64,000 bases of DNA, from the NCBI GenBank assembly GCA_965203475.1, contig OZ241890.1, positions 682,001-746,000 on the forward strand. The letters run 5' to 3'. The stretch's first letter is position 1. Each line of letters starts with the position of its first letter. Origin of the DNA: JABDMD01 sp965203475. Its GTDB lineage: Bacteria > Pseudomonadota > Gammaproteobacteria > UBA4575. This document shows, one piece after another, positions 45,077-54,043 of the stretch. Under the pieces are notes generated by a model. That model worked only from the letters and a program-made list of their open reading frames with translations. It searched no databases and was not told the DNA's origin. A program made the translations under genes and the position numbers.

Positions 45077-45604
45077 ATGAAGGATAAAGCTGACATTCCT
45101 CATCGTATAGATCCCATACTATATGCTGATCAGAGAAAAACGATTGAAGGTGAAATTCCGCTGAGCTCCATGCATCGATTACTGAATGTAGTGCTTGGAG
45201 TGGATGAGACAATTGCTATGAAAATGGAATTTTCAGAGGGTCCGCATGGATTTCCATTAGTCACAGGTGAGTTTTCTACCACAGTCAAACTGCCGTGTGA
45301 GCGTTGTTTAGATATTGTAGATATTCCGTTGATAGGCCAAATTAATACCCTATTGCTACCCAATGGGGCAGTATTTCCTGAAATTTCGGAAGCTATTGAG
45401 TGCTATGAATATGAAGCTAGTTACTTGAAACTGAGTGAGTTGTTAGAGGAAGAGCTTCTTTTAGCCATGCCCTTAGTGCCTAAACATGTGGATATTTCCT
45501 TATGCAATCAAGATATGATAGCTTCGCTCGCCACAAATTCTATCCCAGAGAATGTGGCAGAATCACAGCAAGAAAACCCATTTGCTATACTAAAGCGTAA
45601 GTAA
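45077..45604 (+). CDS. yceD: YceD-family protein (DUF177)
   Basis: A 175-residue protein with the DUF177 core: two cysteines in KLPCERCLDIVDIPL and the C-terminal DISLCNQDM...NPFAILKRK tail. The family is linked to 23S rRNA maturation and normally precedes rpmF, as here (14 bases apart). Confidence 0.93.
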   Translation: MKDKADIPHRIDPILYADQRKTIEGEIPLSSMHRLLNVVLGVDETIAMKMEFSEGPHGFPLVTGEFSTTVKLPCERCLDIVDIPLIGQINTLLLPNGAVFPEISEAIECYEYEASYLKLSELLEEELLLAMPLVPKHVDISLCNQDMIASLATNSIPENVAESQQENPFAILKRK

Positions 45605-45618
45605 GCAAGGAGACTACT

Positions 45619-45819
45619 ATGGCAGTACAGAAAAATCGGAAGACACGTTCAAAGCGAGATATGCGTAGATCTCACGACGCCTTGAGCGCTGCTGCGTTAT
45701 CCATTGATAGCACCACGGGAGAAACCCATTTGCGACACCATATTACTCCCGACGGTTACTATCGTGGACGTCAAGTTGTGGTGAAACAAGATGAATTCGA
45801 AGACGAAGAAGAAGATTAA
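45619..45819 (+). CDS. rpmF: 50S ribosomal protein L32
   Basis: A 66-residue ribosomal protein: MAVQKNRKTRSKRDMRRSHD and HLRHHITPDGYYRGRQVV are diagnostic. It is a zinc-free form (no CxxC). Length exceeds the usual 56-60 because of an acidic C-terminal tail (EFEDEEED). AAGGAG precedes the ATG. Confidence 0.97.
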   Translation: MAVQKNRKTRSKRDMRRSHDALSAAALSIDSTTGETHLRHHITPDGYYRGRQVVVKQDEFEDEEED

Positions 45820-45912
45820 AAATTCTAGCTTCTCGACACTACTATATTCCATTCAAAATATTTAAAATTGTCCCAGTACAGTCCTTCAACTGAATTTGGG
45901 TAATAATTTATT

Positions 45913-46938
45913 GTGTCTAAATTCACGATCTCATTAGACGCTATGGGCGGTGATTTTGGGGCATCCGTCGTTACAAAAGCAGCTATTGAATATCTTGAGA
46001 GCAATCAAGATACGTGTTTAATCTTGGTTGGGGATCAGCAAGCCATTACTGCTGAATTAAATAAACTCAATGTAAAACCATATGAGCGATTAAAAATTCA
46101 TCATGCAAGTCAGCAGGTGGAAATGGATGAAGCACCCTCGCAAGCATTACGAAATAAAAAAGATTCATCAATGCGTGTCGCCATTAATTTGGTTAAGGAA
46201 GGTGTAGTCGATGCTTGTGTAAGTGCGGGTAATACTGGGGCATTAATGGCAACCGCGAGATATGTTTTAAAAACATTACCAGGAATTGATCGACCTGCCA
46301 TTATTAGTACAATCCCATCAATTCATCGCCAAACCTATATGCTAGATTTAGGAGCTAATGTAGGATGTAGTAGCGAGCATTTACTTCAATTTGCTGTGAT
46401 GGGATCTGTTTTAGCTAAAGAAGTCGATGAAATCGAAGCGCCAAAAGTTGGATTATTAAACATCGGTGAAGAAGAAATTAAAGGTAATGAACAGGTAAAA
46501 GAAGCCAATGAAGTGCTTCAACAAAGCAATTTAAATTACATAGGCTATGTAGAAGGGGACGATATTTTTTGTAGTGACGTTGATATTGTAGTATGTGATG
46601 GATTTGTTGGAAACGTATCCTTAAAAACAAGCGAAGGTGTGGCTAAAATAGTTTCGCATTATGCAAAACAAGAATTTGGCAAAAATCTGTTTACAAAGCT
46701 TAGTGGTTTACTTGCAATGCCTGTGTTAAAAGCTTTTCGAAAACGTATTGATCCACGGCGTTATAATGGCGCTAGTTTTCTAGGGTTGAAAGGTGTGGTT
46801 ATTAAGAGTCATGGCGGTGCTGATGCATATTCCTTTCAACAAGCTATTACTATTGCACGATTGGAAGCGAGTAAGCAGATCCCAAAACAAATTGATGCAC
46901 ATATTCAAGAATATTTAAGTCACGATACTGCAGCATGA
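45913..46938 (+). CDS. plsX: Phosphate acyltransferase PlsX
   Basis: A 341-residue enzyme making acyl-phosphate from acyl-ACP for phospholipid synthesis. Motifs SLDAMGGDFGASV, SAGNTGALMATARYVLKTLPGIDRPA and VVCDGFVGNVSLKTSEG are canonical. The start is GTG 45913. Its stop overlaps the fabH start (ATGA). Confidence 0.96.
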   Translation: MSKFTISLDAMGGDFGASVVTKAAIEYLESNQDTCLILVGDQQAITAELNKLNVKPYERLKIHHASQQVEMDEAPSQALRNKKDSSMRVAINLVKEGVVDACVSAGNTGALMATARYVLKTLPGIDRPAIISTIPSIHRQTYMLDLGANVGCSSEHLLQFAVMGSVLAKEVDEIEAPKVGLLNIGEEEIKGNEQVKEANEVLQQSNLNYIGYVEGDDIFCSDVDIVVCDGFVGNVSLKTSEGVAKIVSHYAKQEFGKNLFTKLSGLLAMPVLKAFRKRIDPRRYNGASFLGLKGVVIKSHGGADAYSFQQAITIARLEASKQIPKQIDAHIQEYLSHDTAA

Positions 46939-47903
46939 ATTATTCAAAAATAATTGGTACCGGAGGCTATCTGCCCGACAAAGTTTTGTCGAACAAAGAT
47001 CTTGAAAAAATTGTTGACACATCTGATGAATGGATACGTGAACGCACTGGCATTAAAAAGCGTCATGTAGCCGCGGACGGGGAAACTACCTGTGATCTCG
47101 CGGTTGCGGCTTCGCGTCGCGCAATGGAGATGGCAGAGAAAAAAAATTCAGATATTGATTTAGTGATTGTTGCCACCACCACGGCCGATAAAATATTTCC
47201 AAGCACGGCTTGTTTGTTACAAAAAAGGTTGGACATCCACGGTTGTGCTGCATTTGACGTTCAAGCGGTATGCACCGGCTTTGTATATGCAATTTCAATC
47301 GCTGATAAATTTATACGAACAGGCACTTCTAAATGTGCACTTGTCGTAGGCTCAGAAACCTTATCTCGTATATTAGATTGGAGTGATCGAAGTACTTGTG
47401 TGTTATTTGGAGATGGTGCAGGAGCAGTTGTTCTTGAGGCCTCTGATGAACCAGGAATTCGATCTACTCATTTACATGCCGATGGTAGTTACGAGCATTT
47501 ACTACATGTACCTCATGGAATTTCGATGGGTTATGAGCAACTAAAAGCAGGTGAAGCCTATGTGTACATGGAAGGAAATGCTGTATTTAAAATGGCAGTC
47601 AATACATTAGGCAGAATCGTGGATGAAACATTAGAAGCGAATAAAATTGAAAAAAGTGATATTCACTGGCTGGTTCCGCATCAAGCAAATCATCGCATTA
47701 TTGAAGCCACGGCGCGTAAACTTAAAATGCCCATGGAACAAGTTGTTATTACTGTAGCGGAGCACGGAAACACTTCTGCTGCATCCATTCCGCTAGCATT
47801 GGATACGGCAGTTCGTGATGGTCGAATCAATAAAGGTGAAACGATAATGTTAGAAGCTTTTGGGGGTGGATTTACCTGGGGTTCTGCATTAGTCGATTAC
47901 TAA
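46935..47903 (+). CDS. fabH: Beta-ketoacyl-ACP synthase III
   Basis: A 322-residue initiating condensing enzyme of fatty acid synthesis. Active-site Cys in DVQAVCTGFVYA, His in VPHQANHRII and Asn in EHGNTSAASIPLAL. It is normally followed by fabD/fabG; here the next gene is a uracil-DNA glycosylase, so the fab cluster is interrupted after fabH. Confidence 0.97.
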   Translation: MNYSKIIGTGGYLPDKVLSNKDLEKIVDTSDEWIRERTGIKKRHVAADGETTCDLAVAASRRAMEMAEKKNSDIDLVIVATTTADKIFPSTACLLQKRLDIHGCAAFDVQAVCTGFVYAISIADKFIRTGTSKCALVVGSETLSRILDWSDRSTCVLFGDGAGAVVLEASDEPGIRSTHLHADGSYEHLLHVPHGISMGYEQLKAGEAYVYMEGNAVFKMAVNTLGRIVDETLEANKIEKSDIHWLVPHQANHRIIEATARKLKMPMEQVVITVAEHGNTSAASIPLALDTAVRDGRINKGETIMLEAFGGGFTWGSALVDY

Positions 47904-47927
47904 TGATGCAAAACCGAATTCGTTTAG

Positions 47928-48578
47928 GTGTCTATCACTCAATCTGCAATCTTTAATGAAAAATGTACCAAGTGTTCAAGACTTGCTACATTTTTAAAAT
48001 CTTCCCAAAAAAAATTTCCTGAATATTACTGTAAGCCTGTCCCCGCATTTGGCGATAAAAATGCGCGTCTCTTAATTGTTGGACTTGCGCCTGGTCTGCA
48101 CGGTGCCAATGCAACAGGTAGACCCTTTACAGGCGATTACGCAGGAATACTTTTATATAAGACGCTTTTTAAGTTTAACTTCTCAAATAGGGCAGTATCA
48201 GAAAATAAAAAAGACGAACTTAAACTTAAAAATTGTCGAATTACCAATGCGGTCAAATGTGTGCCGCCTCAAAACAAACCCACGACAGAAGAAATTAAAA
48301 TTTGTAATGAATACTTAAGAAATGAATTAATTCATTTGAAACCAGGAAACGTCATTATTGCTTTAGGTAAAATTGCACATGATGCGATAATGCGCGCATT
48401 TAGTTACAAATTAAGTCAATATTCATTTGGCCACGCAAAGCTACATTTACTTAAGAACAATGTATACCTGCTAGATTCCTACCACTGTAGCCGTTACAAC
48501 ACACAAACCAAACGTTTAACAGAAGAACAATTCGAGACCGTCTTTGCAAAAGCAAGTTCTTTATTAGATGAGAAATGA
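47928..48578 (+). CDS. Uracil-DNA glycosylase, family 5-like (UDGb)
   Basis: A 216-residue glycosylase that removes uracil and other deaminated bases from DNA. The signature GLAPGLHGANATGRPFTGDYAG is present (read as GLAPGLHGANATGRPFTGDY and AG), plus four spaced Cys-rich positions that would bind an Fe-S cluster (CTKCSRL, ITNAVKCVPP) and the C-terminal DSYHCSRYNTQT. The start is GTG 47928. Its stop overlaps uvrC (ATGA), which gives a repair-gene pair. Confidence 0.9.
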   Translation: MSITQSAIFNEKCTKCSRLATFLKSSQKKFPEYYCKPVPAFGDKNARLLIVGLAPGLHGANATGRPFTGDYAGILLYKTLFKFNFSNRAVSENKKDELKLKNCRITNAVKCVPPQNKPTTEEIKICNEYLRNELIHLKPGNVIIALGKIAHDAIMRAFSYKLSQYSFGHAKLHLLKNNVYLLDSYHCSRYNTQTKRLTEEQFETVFAKASSLLDEK

Positions 48579-50413
48579 CTGACTCTCAAAACCAAGCAAA
48601 ATTTGATCATAAAAGTTACTTAGAAACACTTACAAATTCAGCAGGTGTATACCGGATGTTGAATTCAGAAGGGAAGTTTCTTTATGTAGGAAAAGCAAAA
48701 AATTTAAAAAAAAGAGTTGCAACTTATTTTTCCAAAAATCAATCCAGCCCAAGAATTGCGAAAATGGTTTCCGAAACGTGTGATATGGAAATCACCATTA
48801 CCAACACAGAAGCAGAAGCTTTACTACTTGAGAATAACTTAATTAAACAATTTAGACCTCGCTATAACATTTTATTGAGGGATGATAAAACGTATCCACA
48901 CATTTATATTTCGTCAGAACATAAATTTCCACAAATTACGTTTCATCGTGGTAACAAAAGAAAACCAGGTAAATACTTTGGCCCTTACACAAGTGTTGGT
49001 GCAGCAAGAAATGCATTAGGCGTGTTGCAAAAAGTATTTAAAGTGCGGCCGTGTGATGATTATTTTTTCAATCATCGCAGTCGCCCTTGCTTACAACACC
49101 AAATCGAACGCTGTAGTGCTCCCTGCGTGGATTACATTGATGAAGACACGTATCGTTCCGATATTAATTCTGCTATTGAATTTTTAGAAGGGAATAGCCA
49201 ACAACTGATCGATCGGTTTATCCAAGAAATGGACACAGCTTCTGAGCGAATGGATTATGAAAAAGCGGCTGGGCTTCGCGACAAAATTTCCCAATTACGC
49301 AAGGTTTCAGAACAACAATATATAAGTGCTGAACAGGGCGATGTTGATGTCATCGCGGTGAAATGCGAGGGAGAAATGGCTTGTGTACAAGTATTTACCA
49401 TTCGAAATGGCATAAATTTGGGTAATAAAAGTTATTTTCCAAATCTGCCGGAAGCAAGTAGTGAAGAAACTGTTTTGCATGCCTTTATTGGTCAATTTTA
49501 CTTAAATCATGCTATTCCTGATGAAATTATCTGTAGCCATAGTCCGGATGATGTCGTGATTTTGCAACAAATGCTCAGTGATAAAAAAGGTAAAAAAAGT
49601 GAAATTAATTCCGCACCACGCAGTGTACGATCTCGCTGGCTTGCAATTGCAACTAAAAATGCGGCAGCAGCGTTACAAGCGAAACTTGCATCCAAAGCTG
49701 GAATTCAACAACGGTTTGAGGCTTTGCAAGACGAACTTCAGATAGATTTCATTCCAGTACGGTTAGAGTGTTTTGATGTGAGTCATACACAAGGCGAAGC
49801 GACAGTTGCTTCCTGTGTAGTCTTTGGACTAGAAGGTCCTATTAAAAATGAATATCGCCGGTTTAACATAAAGGGGATTACTGCTGGAGATGATTATGCT
49901 GCCTTACAGCAAGCCCTTCGTCGGCGTTATACGCGTTTAAAAAAGGGAGAAGGAAAAATTCCCGATATTTTGTTCATCGATGGCGGCAAAGGACAGGTTA
50001 ACATAGCTCAAGACGTTATTAATGAGTTACAAATTAAAGGCGTACTAATCATTGGAATTGCCAAAGGTGTAGAAAGGCGTGCTGGAAATGAATCTATTAT
50101 TTTTGCCAATAGCAATAAAATAATTCAGTTAAATGAACACTCCATTGCTTCGCATTTAATTCAACAAGTACGTGATGAAGCGCATCGCTTTGCTATCACA
50201 AGTCACCGGAAACAACGCGCAAAAAAGAGGATGCAATCGCCTTTAGAAGGCATTCCGGGGTTAGGGCCCAAACGACGACAGTCGTTGTTAAAGTATTTTG
50301 GAGGCATGCAAGGTATTAGTCGTGCCGCAGAGGAGGAGCTTGCAAAAGTACCGGGTATTAGCAAAAATCTCGCAAAAATTATTTATCAAGAAGTGCATGC
50401 AACAAATAGTTAA
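48575..50413 (+). CDS. uvrC: UvrABC system protein C
   Basis: A 612-residue excision nuclease subunit. GIY-YIG domain at the N terminus (GVYRMLNSEGKFLYVGKAKN), UVR motif around 203-238, the UvrC RNase H-like domain (LECFDVSHTQGE, DILFIDGGKGQV) and a C-terminal helix-hairpin-helix pair (IPGLGPKRRQSLLKYFGG). It makes both incisions in nucleotide excision repair. Followed by pgsA as in other gammaproteobacteria. Confidence 0.97.
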   Translation: MTDSQNQAKFDHKSYLETLTNSAGVYRMLNSEGKFLYVGKAKNLKKRVATYFSKNQSSPRIAKMVSETCDMEITITNTEAEALLLENNLIKQFRPRYNILLRDDKTYPHIYISSEHKFPQITFHRGNKRKPGKYFGPYTSVGAARNALGVLQKVFKVRPCDDYFFNHRSRPCLQHQIERCSAPCVDYIDEDTYRSDINSAIEFLEGNSQQLIDRFIQEMDTASERMDYEKAAGLRDKISQLRKVSEQQYISAEQGDVDVIAVKCEGEMACVQVFTIRNGINLGNKSYFPNLPEASSEETVLHAFIGQFYLNHAIPDEIICSHSPDDVVILQQMLSDKKGKKSEINSAPRSVRSRWLAIATKNAAAALQAKLASKAGIQQRFEALQDELQIDFIPVRLECFDVSHTQGEATVASCVVFGLEGPIKNEYRRFNIKGITAGDDYAALQQALRRRYTRLKKGEGKIPDILFIDGGKGQVNIAQDVINELQIKGVLIIGIAKGVERRAGNESIIFANSNKIIQLNEHSIASHLIQQVRDEAHRFAITSHRKQRAKKRMQSPLEGIPGLGPKRRQSLLKYFGGMQGISRAAEEELAKVPGISKNLAKIIYQEVHATNS

Positions 50414-50419
50414 TCTTTT

Positions 50420-50974
50420 ATGACATATAGTATTCCTAATTTGTTGACATTTATGCGAATTTTGATCATTCCGCTGCTTGTATTTGTGTATTATTTCCCA
50501 CCGAATCACATTGGCATGCGCTTGGCTGCATTGCTGTTTGGTCTCGCTGCCGTGACAGATTGGTTAGATGGGTATCTTGCGAGAAAGCTGAACCAAACTT
50601 CAAAACTGGGTGCATTTTTAGACCCGATAGCAGACAAACTCATCGTGGTTACGGTTTTGGTGATGATTGCCGATGAATTTGGAAAACTTTCTATTTTAAT
50701 TCCTGCTTTAATTATTATTGGACGTGAAATTACCGTGTCTGGATTACGAGAATGGATGTCTGAACTCGGATATAGGAGTTCAGTATCTGTCTCAATTCTA
50801 GGTAAAATTAAAACAACGGCTCAGATGCTGGCGTTGTTATTTTTATTATATCGATATCCAATTTTTGGATTACCCATCTTCGAAATTGGTGTTTGGCTTT
50901 TATATTTGGCCGCCGCGCTCACCATTTGGTCCATGTTGGTATATTTTAGACGCGCAATACAAGCCTTTGGATAA
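50420..50974 (+). CDS. pgsA: CDP-diacylglycerol-glycerol-3-phosphate 3-phosphatidyltransferase
   Basis: A 184-residue membrane enzyme of phosphatidylglycerol synthesis. The CDP-alcohol phosphotransferase motif (D-G-x2-A-R-x8-G-x3-D-x3-D) reads DGYLARKLNQTSKLGAFLDP plus IAD. Four to six membrane segments. Seven bases after uvrC. Confidence 0.96.
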   Translation: MTYSIPNLLTFMRILIIPLLVFVYYFPPNHIGMRLAALLFGLAAVTDWLDGYLARKLNQTSKLGAFLDPIADKLIVVTVLVMIADEFGKLSILIPALIIIGREITVSGLREWMSELGYRSSVSVSILGKIKTTAQMLALLFLLYRYPIFGLPIFEIGVWLLYLAAALTIWSMLVYFRRAIQAFG

Positions 50975-51014
50975 GTAGAAACGGACCGAGACTTCACATA
51001 TTCGTTACAGCTTA

Positions 51015-51042
51015 TTGACTCAACACACGCGAACCATAGAAT
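51015..51042 (+). promoter_or_regulatory. Putative sigma70 promoter of tRNA-Gly
   Basis: TTGACT (51015-51020), 16 bases, TAGAAT (51037-51042), placed about 12 bases before the mature tRNA 5' end at 51055. Confidence 0.55.
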
Positions 51043-51054
51043 AGAGTGTCTTAA

Positions 51055-51130
51055 GCGGGAATAGCTCAGCTGGTAGAGCGCAACCTTGCCAAGGTTGAGG
51101 TCGCGAGTTCGAACCTCGTTTCCCGCTCCA
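51055..51130 (+). tRNA. tRNA-Gly (GCC)
   Basis: A 76-base tRNA with acceptor stem GCGGGAA/TTCCCGC, discriminator T and encoded CCA, D arm AGCTCAGCTGGTAGAGC, anticodon GCC in CTTGCCAAG, T arm GCGAGTTCGAACCTCG. uvrC-pgsA-tRNA-Gly is typical. The 3' end is duplicated at 52441-52454. Confidence 0.98.
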
Positions 51131-51295
51131 TAGAATAAATTTATAGATATATAAATAAAATATATTATTAATCTAATCCTAAAATATTGTCAATTAATTC
51201 AATCACTTATAAAGACATAGATAGTTAAGTTTATACTAAATTATCTTTAAGATCTAACAAAATCATCCTCAAATTTGATTTGCATTCAGTAAATA

Positions 51296-51311
51296 AGGTA
51301 TGATCATACCT
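51296..51311. promoter_or_regulatory. 16-bp perfect palindrome before the MNT gene
   Basis: AGGTATGATCATACCT is a perfect 16-bp inverted repeat 21 bases before ATG 51333. The encoded protein begins with a winged-helix domain, so autoregulation at this operator is likely. Confidence 0.55.
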
Positions 51312-51332
51312 CAATAACTGAATATTGTACCT

Positions 51333-51893
51333 ATGTCTACACTTGGACACATTTTTAATAAAACACAAAGGCGGTTGATGACGCTCTTGTTCACCAACCC
51401 CAATGAATCATTTTATACAACTGAACTTGTTCAGTTAGTTGGCACTGGTACAAGCACTGTCACTAATGAACTAAAGCAGTTTCGTAAATCGGGAATATTA
51501 ACTACCAAGAAAGTTGGTAATCAAATTCACTATCAAGCGAATACAAATAGTCCAATCTATAGAGAATTAAAGAGTCTTGTTCGTAAAACTTTTGGTGTTA
51601 CTGAATCATTTAAAGAAGCGCTTTATCCCATACACGACAAAATTGACAAGGCATTTATATATGGATCATTTGCAAATGGTACTGAAAATGCTGAGAGTGA
51701 TATTGATTTAATGGTTATTACCGACAAACTCAGGTGGGAAGACGTAATTGATCATATTGATTATTTAGGTGAGGAATTAATGCGAAATATTAATCCAACT
51801 ATATACACTAAGGCTGAATTTAAAGAAAAATTAGATAATGATCATTATTTTATTAGCAAAGTAATGGATCGCCCACAAATTGAGTTGATTTAG
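51333..51893 (+). CDS. Winged-helix + MNT nucleotidyltransferase antitoxin-type protein
   Basis: A 186-residue fusion. Residues about 1-75 form a winged helix (SFYTTELVQLVGTGTSTVTN, GILTTKKVGNQIHYQ). Residues about 95-180 are a minimal nucleotidyltransferase with GSFANGTENAESDIDLMVI (GS-x9-DxD metal motif). In MNT/HEPN systems such an enzyme neutralises the HEPN ribonuclease, in studied cases by AMPylation or oligoadenylation. Its stop overlaps the HEPN-like start by one base. Confidence 0.82.
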   Translation: MSTLGHIFNKTQRRLMTLLFTNPNESFYTTELVQLVGTGTSTVTNELKQFRKSGILTTKKVGNQIHYQANTNSPIYRELKSLVRKTFGVTESFKEALYPIHDKIDKAFIYGSFANGTENAESDIDLMVITDKLRWEDVIDHIDYLGEELMRNINPTIYTKAEFKEKLDNDHYFISKVMDRPQIELI

Positions 51894-52318
51894 TGAGTGA
51901 TAGTTTAAAAAATCTCACACGTCTTAATCCACCTCGATTACTTGAAGAAGATAGTGAAGAAGTAGAAGTAAGAGGTTTTGTTGAGATAGGTAATCAGCGA
52001 TTACAGGATGCTAAAAATACTGATTTATCACTGAATAGCCGCTTTGTACTCGCATATGATGCTAATTTTTCTTTTGCATATGGCGCGCTTAGGAAAAGCG
52101 GTTATAGAGCAAATAAGAATGCTCAAGGTCACCGTACTACTGTTATTCAAACTCTGGAACACACGCTCAATATTGAAAGTTCGCAATGGAAAGTTGTGAG
52201 TAGTGCACACACTAAACGTAATGGGATGGAATATGAAGGCTACGTAGAGGTCGGTGAACAACTTGTAAATGAACTAATAGAAATTGCTGAATTAATTCAA
52301 AGTAAACTAATTTCCTAG
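51893..52318 (+). CDS. HEPN-like toxin candidate
   Basis: A 141-residue, mostly helical protein from GTG 51893. FVEIGNQRLQDAKNTDLSLNSRF and YDANFSFAYGALRKSGYR resemble HEPN helices found next to MNT proteins. The canonical RX4-6H motif is not clear; a similar position reads AHTKRNGMEYEG. Its partner gene and one-base overlap support a toxin-antitoxin role. The function is inferred from context. Confidence 0.65.
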   Translation: MSDSLKNLTRLNPPRLLEEDSEEVEVRGFVEIGNQRLQDAKNTDLSLNSRFVLAYDANFSFAYGALRKSGYRANKNAQGHRTTVIQTLEHTLNIESSQWKVVSSAHTKRNGMEYEGYVEVGEQLVNELIEIAELIQSKLIS

Positions 52319-52440
52319 CAATTTTAAGCAGCCATGTTGTGCCTACATGGGCACAAATGGTAACACTGAAATTATCAATTAAGTGAAGGGTGTGTAAATA
52401 ACTTTCTAATTATAGGTGAGTGTAAGCGCAAAAATAGTGT

Positions 52441-52454
52441 TTTCCCGCTCCATA
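52441..52454. repeat. attR-like copy of the tRNA-Gly 3' end
   Basis: TTTCCCGCTCCATA, identical to 51119-51132 at the tRNA-Gly 3' end. It marks the right boundary of the islet. No further copy was noticed toward tRNA-Cys. Confidence 0.8.
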
Positions 52455-52523
52455 AATTCAAACACTTATCAAATTTAGGTAGTACAAAAACTAACCTTAT
52501 GGCGTGTAACTGGCGCGTAAATC

Positions 52524-52955
52524 TTATTCATTGAACGCTTTTTCTATAGCGTCTGGATTATCATCGCGGTATTTTTTGAATCTCAACATCTGATCTGTAT
52601 CGTTATTTGTGTTGCCCCTGTACATTGGGATTACAGCCATAATCATCATTAAGCTATCACGCGCTACCACGTCAAACGTTTTATCTGGATCAATGTCGTA
52701 GTGTTTTAACCAGTTTCTAGCTCTATATAATTGTTGGCCGAATTCCTTTTTCGATAGCTGTGCTTTCGTTCTTTTAACTAAATCTTTGTAGAGAAAGTCA
52801 AAAGTATCGATATTATTTTCATATCTAGAAATTCCTTTCATTAAATCTTCTGCGGCACCAGCAAGCGTTACCGCGCATACGTGATTATCATTAAAGAAAT
52901 GTTCTATTGCCGCATCGAGCAGAACCCTAGCAGCCTCAATTTTATTAACTACCAT
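52524..52955 (-). CDS. HEPN-like hypothetical protein
   Basis: A 143-residue helical protein. ARVLLDAAIEHFFNDNHVCA and VTLAGAAEDLMKGISRYEN are followed by ARNWLKHYDI, where RNWLKH fits the HEPN ribonuclease pattern RX4H. No antitoxin partner is adjacent. It lies just outside the islet boundary on the opposite strand. A toxin, RNase or RNA-binding role is possible but unproven. Confidence 0.6.
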   Translation of the reverse strand: MVVNKIEAARVLLDAAIEHFFNDNHVCAVTLAGAAEDLMKGISRYENNIDTFDFLYKDLVKRTKAQLSKKEFGQQLYRARNWLKHYDIDPDKTFDVVARDSLMMIMAVIPMYRGNTNNDTDQMLRFKKYRDDNPDAIEKAFNE

Positions 52956-53431
52956 AATTTAAATTCTCGGGTATAACTTTGACGTTTTGACATGGATCAC
53001 CTCTAAAAGTATTGTCTCTCTTTTGAAGTGTCCGGAATACTCGGGTTAGCTCAGCGCCCTTTTTTATTATAGGAGTCAAATCTACGTTATAGGATAGTTT
53101 TATTAAAAGTTGGATTTTGGTCCTAAAACCTGTTCTATAAAAGAGATCCGACCGCTTACCTTTTTTACTTGCAGATTACGGTTTTCATTTAGTCCCCATA
53201 GGGGAATGGGAAAAAGGAAAAAGGATTAGATATGTTGGCTACAATTTACGGGGCGTTAGACGATATTCAGTCTGCTAAACGTGCTGTATGTTAGCTAGTA
53301 ATGCTCTATCCAGATATAGAAAACAATGTTTTGTATGAGCTAAAAAATGGGAGATGCCATCCAGCTTAATGGATAAACTGATTCAAGATATAAATAAGTT
53401 GGGATTAGAAATTAATTATCACTAACAATCA
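52956..53431. other. Gene-poor gap with possible coding debris
   Basis: No intact gene. Around 53300-53424 a frame reads SNALSRYRKQ, then after an in-frame TGA KKWEMPSSLMDKLIQDINKL, ending at a TAA; this looks like a decayed small gene but I cannot name it. No terminal inverted repeats or transposase motif were recognised. Confidence 0.3.
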
Positions 53432-53860
53432 CTAAAATTGTTGAAAAACCAGTATTTCCTGGTTTGAATCATCTTGTAGGCGCAGTTGATTATCTGAAAT
53501 TGAATAAGTGCTTACTTTACTAAGTGTGGTTAAAAAATCATGCTCAAGTTCCATGCCAGTTTCACATGCCTTTCGGGTCGAAATCATTTGTGCAAATGAC
53601 AAATTTGATCCAGAGAGTTCATAATCACCTGAAAATTGATTACAGCCAGAATTTCCATGAGCTTTAGACTCTTCCGTGCCTAGCGTTAAATGTATGCTGT
53701 TATTTTCAGTAACATTTTCACCATGGATCTTGATCAATCCCCACTGAGTATCCGTTATAGAAGCATCAGAGATGCTCATAAATTTCTGGTCTTGATGTTC
53801 GGTACACGCAAATAAAAGTATTACACATAATACAACGCATAGATGAAATAAGAGTTTCAT
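53432..53860 (-). CDS. META-domain lipoprotein (HslJ-like)
   Basis: A 142-residue lipoprotein with lipobox LLFAC and a META domain: WGLIKIHGENV, HGNSGCNQFSGDYELSG and RKACETGMELEHDFLTTL. META proteins such as HslJ are outer-envelope stress proteins of unclear biochemical function. It precedes (on the opposite strand) tRNA-Cys. Confidence 0.85.
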   Translation of the reverse strand: MKLLFHLCVVLCVILLFACTEHQDQKFMSISDASITDTQWGLIKIHGENVTENNSIHLTLGTEESKAHGNSGCNQFSGDYELSGSNLSFAQMISTRKACETGMELEHDFLTTLSKVSTYSISDNQLRLQDDSNQEILVFQQF

Positions 53861-53969
53861 AGTTCAATTTCTTAATAGTAAAAATATACAGCATAGATTA
53901 CTGGACTAACTATTTACTTGCTTTAATATTACGCCGGTCCAAAAATTCGTTATATAACACTGAGTCTGC

Positions 53970-54043
53970 GGCTAGGTGGCAGAGTGGTTATGCAGCGGCC
54001 TGCAAAGCCGTGGACACCGGTTCGATTCCGGTCCTAGCCTCCA
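53970..54043 (+). tRNA. tRNA-Cys (GCA)
   Basis: A 74-base tRNA: acceptor GGCTAGG/CCTAGCC, discriminator T, encoded CCA, anticodon GCA in CTGCAAA, T arm CCGGTTCGATTCCGG. In many gammaproteobacteria it follows tRNA-Gly directly; here 2.8 kb separates them. Confidence 0.97.

Larger units (their letters stand above)
51119..52454. mobile_element. Integrase-less toxin-antitoxin islet in tRNA-Gly
   Basis: The last 12 bases of tRNA-Gly plus two flanking bases (TTTCCCGCTCCATA, 51119-51132) are repeated exactly at 52441-52454. This is the layout of attL and attR left by site-specific integration into a tRNA 3' end, with the tRNA kept intact. The 1.3 kb between them hold only an MNT/HEPN gene pair; there is no integrase, so movement would need a recombinase in trans, or the element is a deletion remnant. 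Confidence 0.6.
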
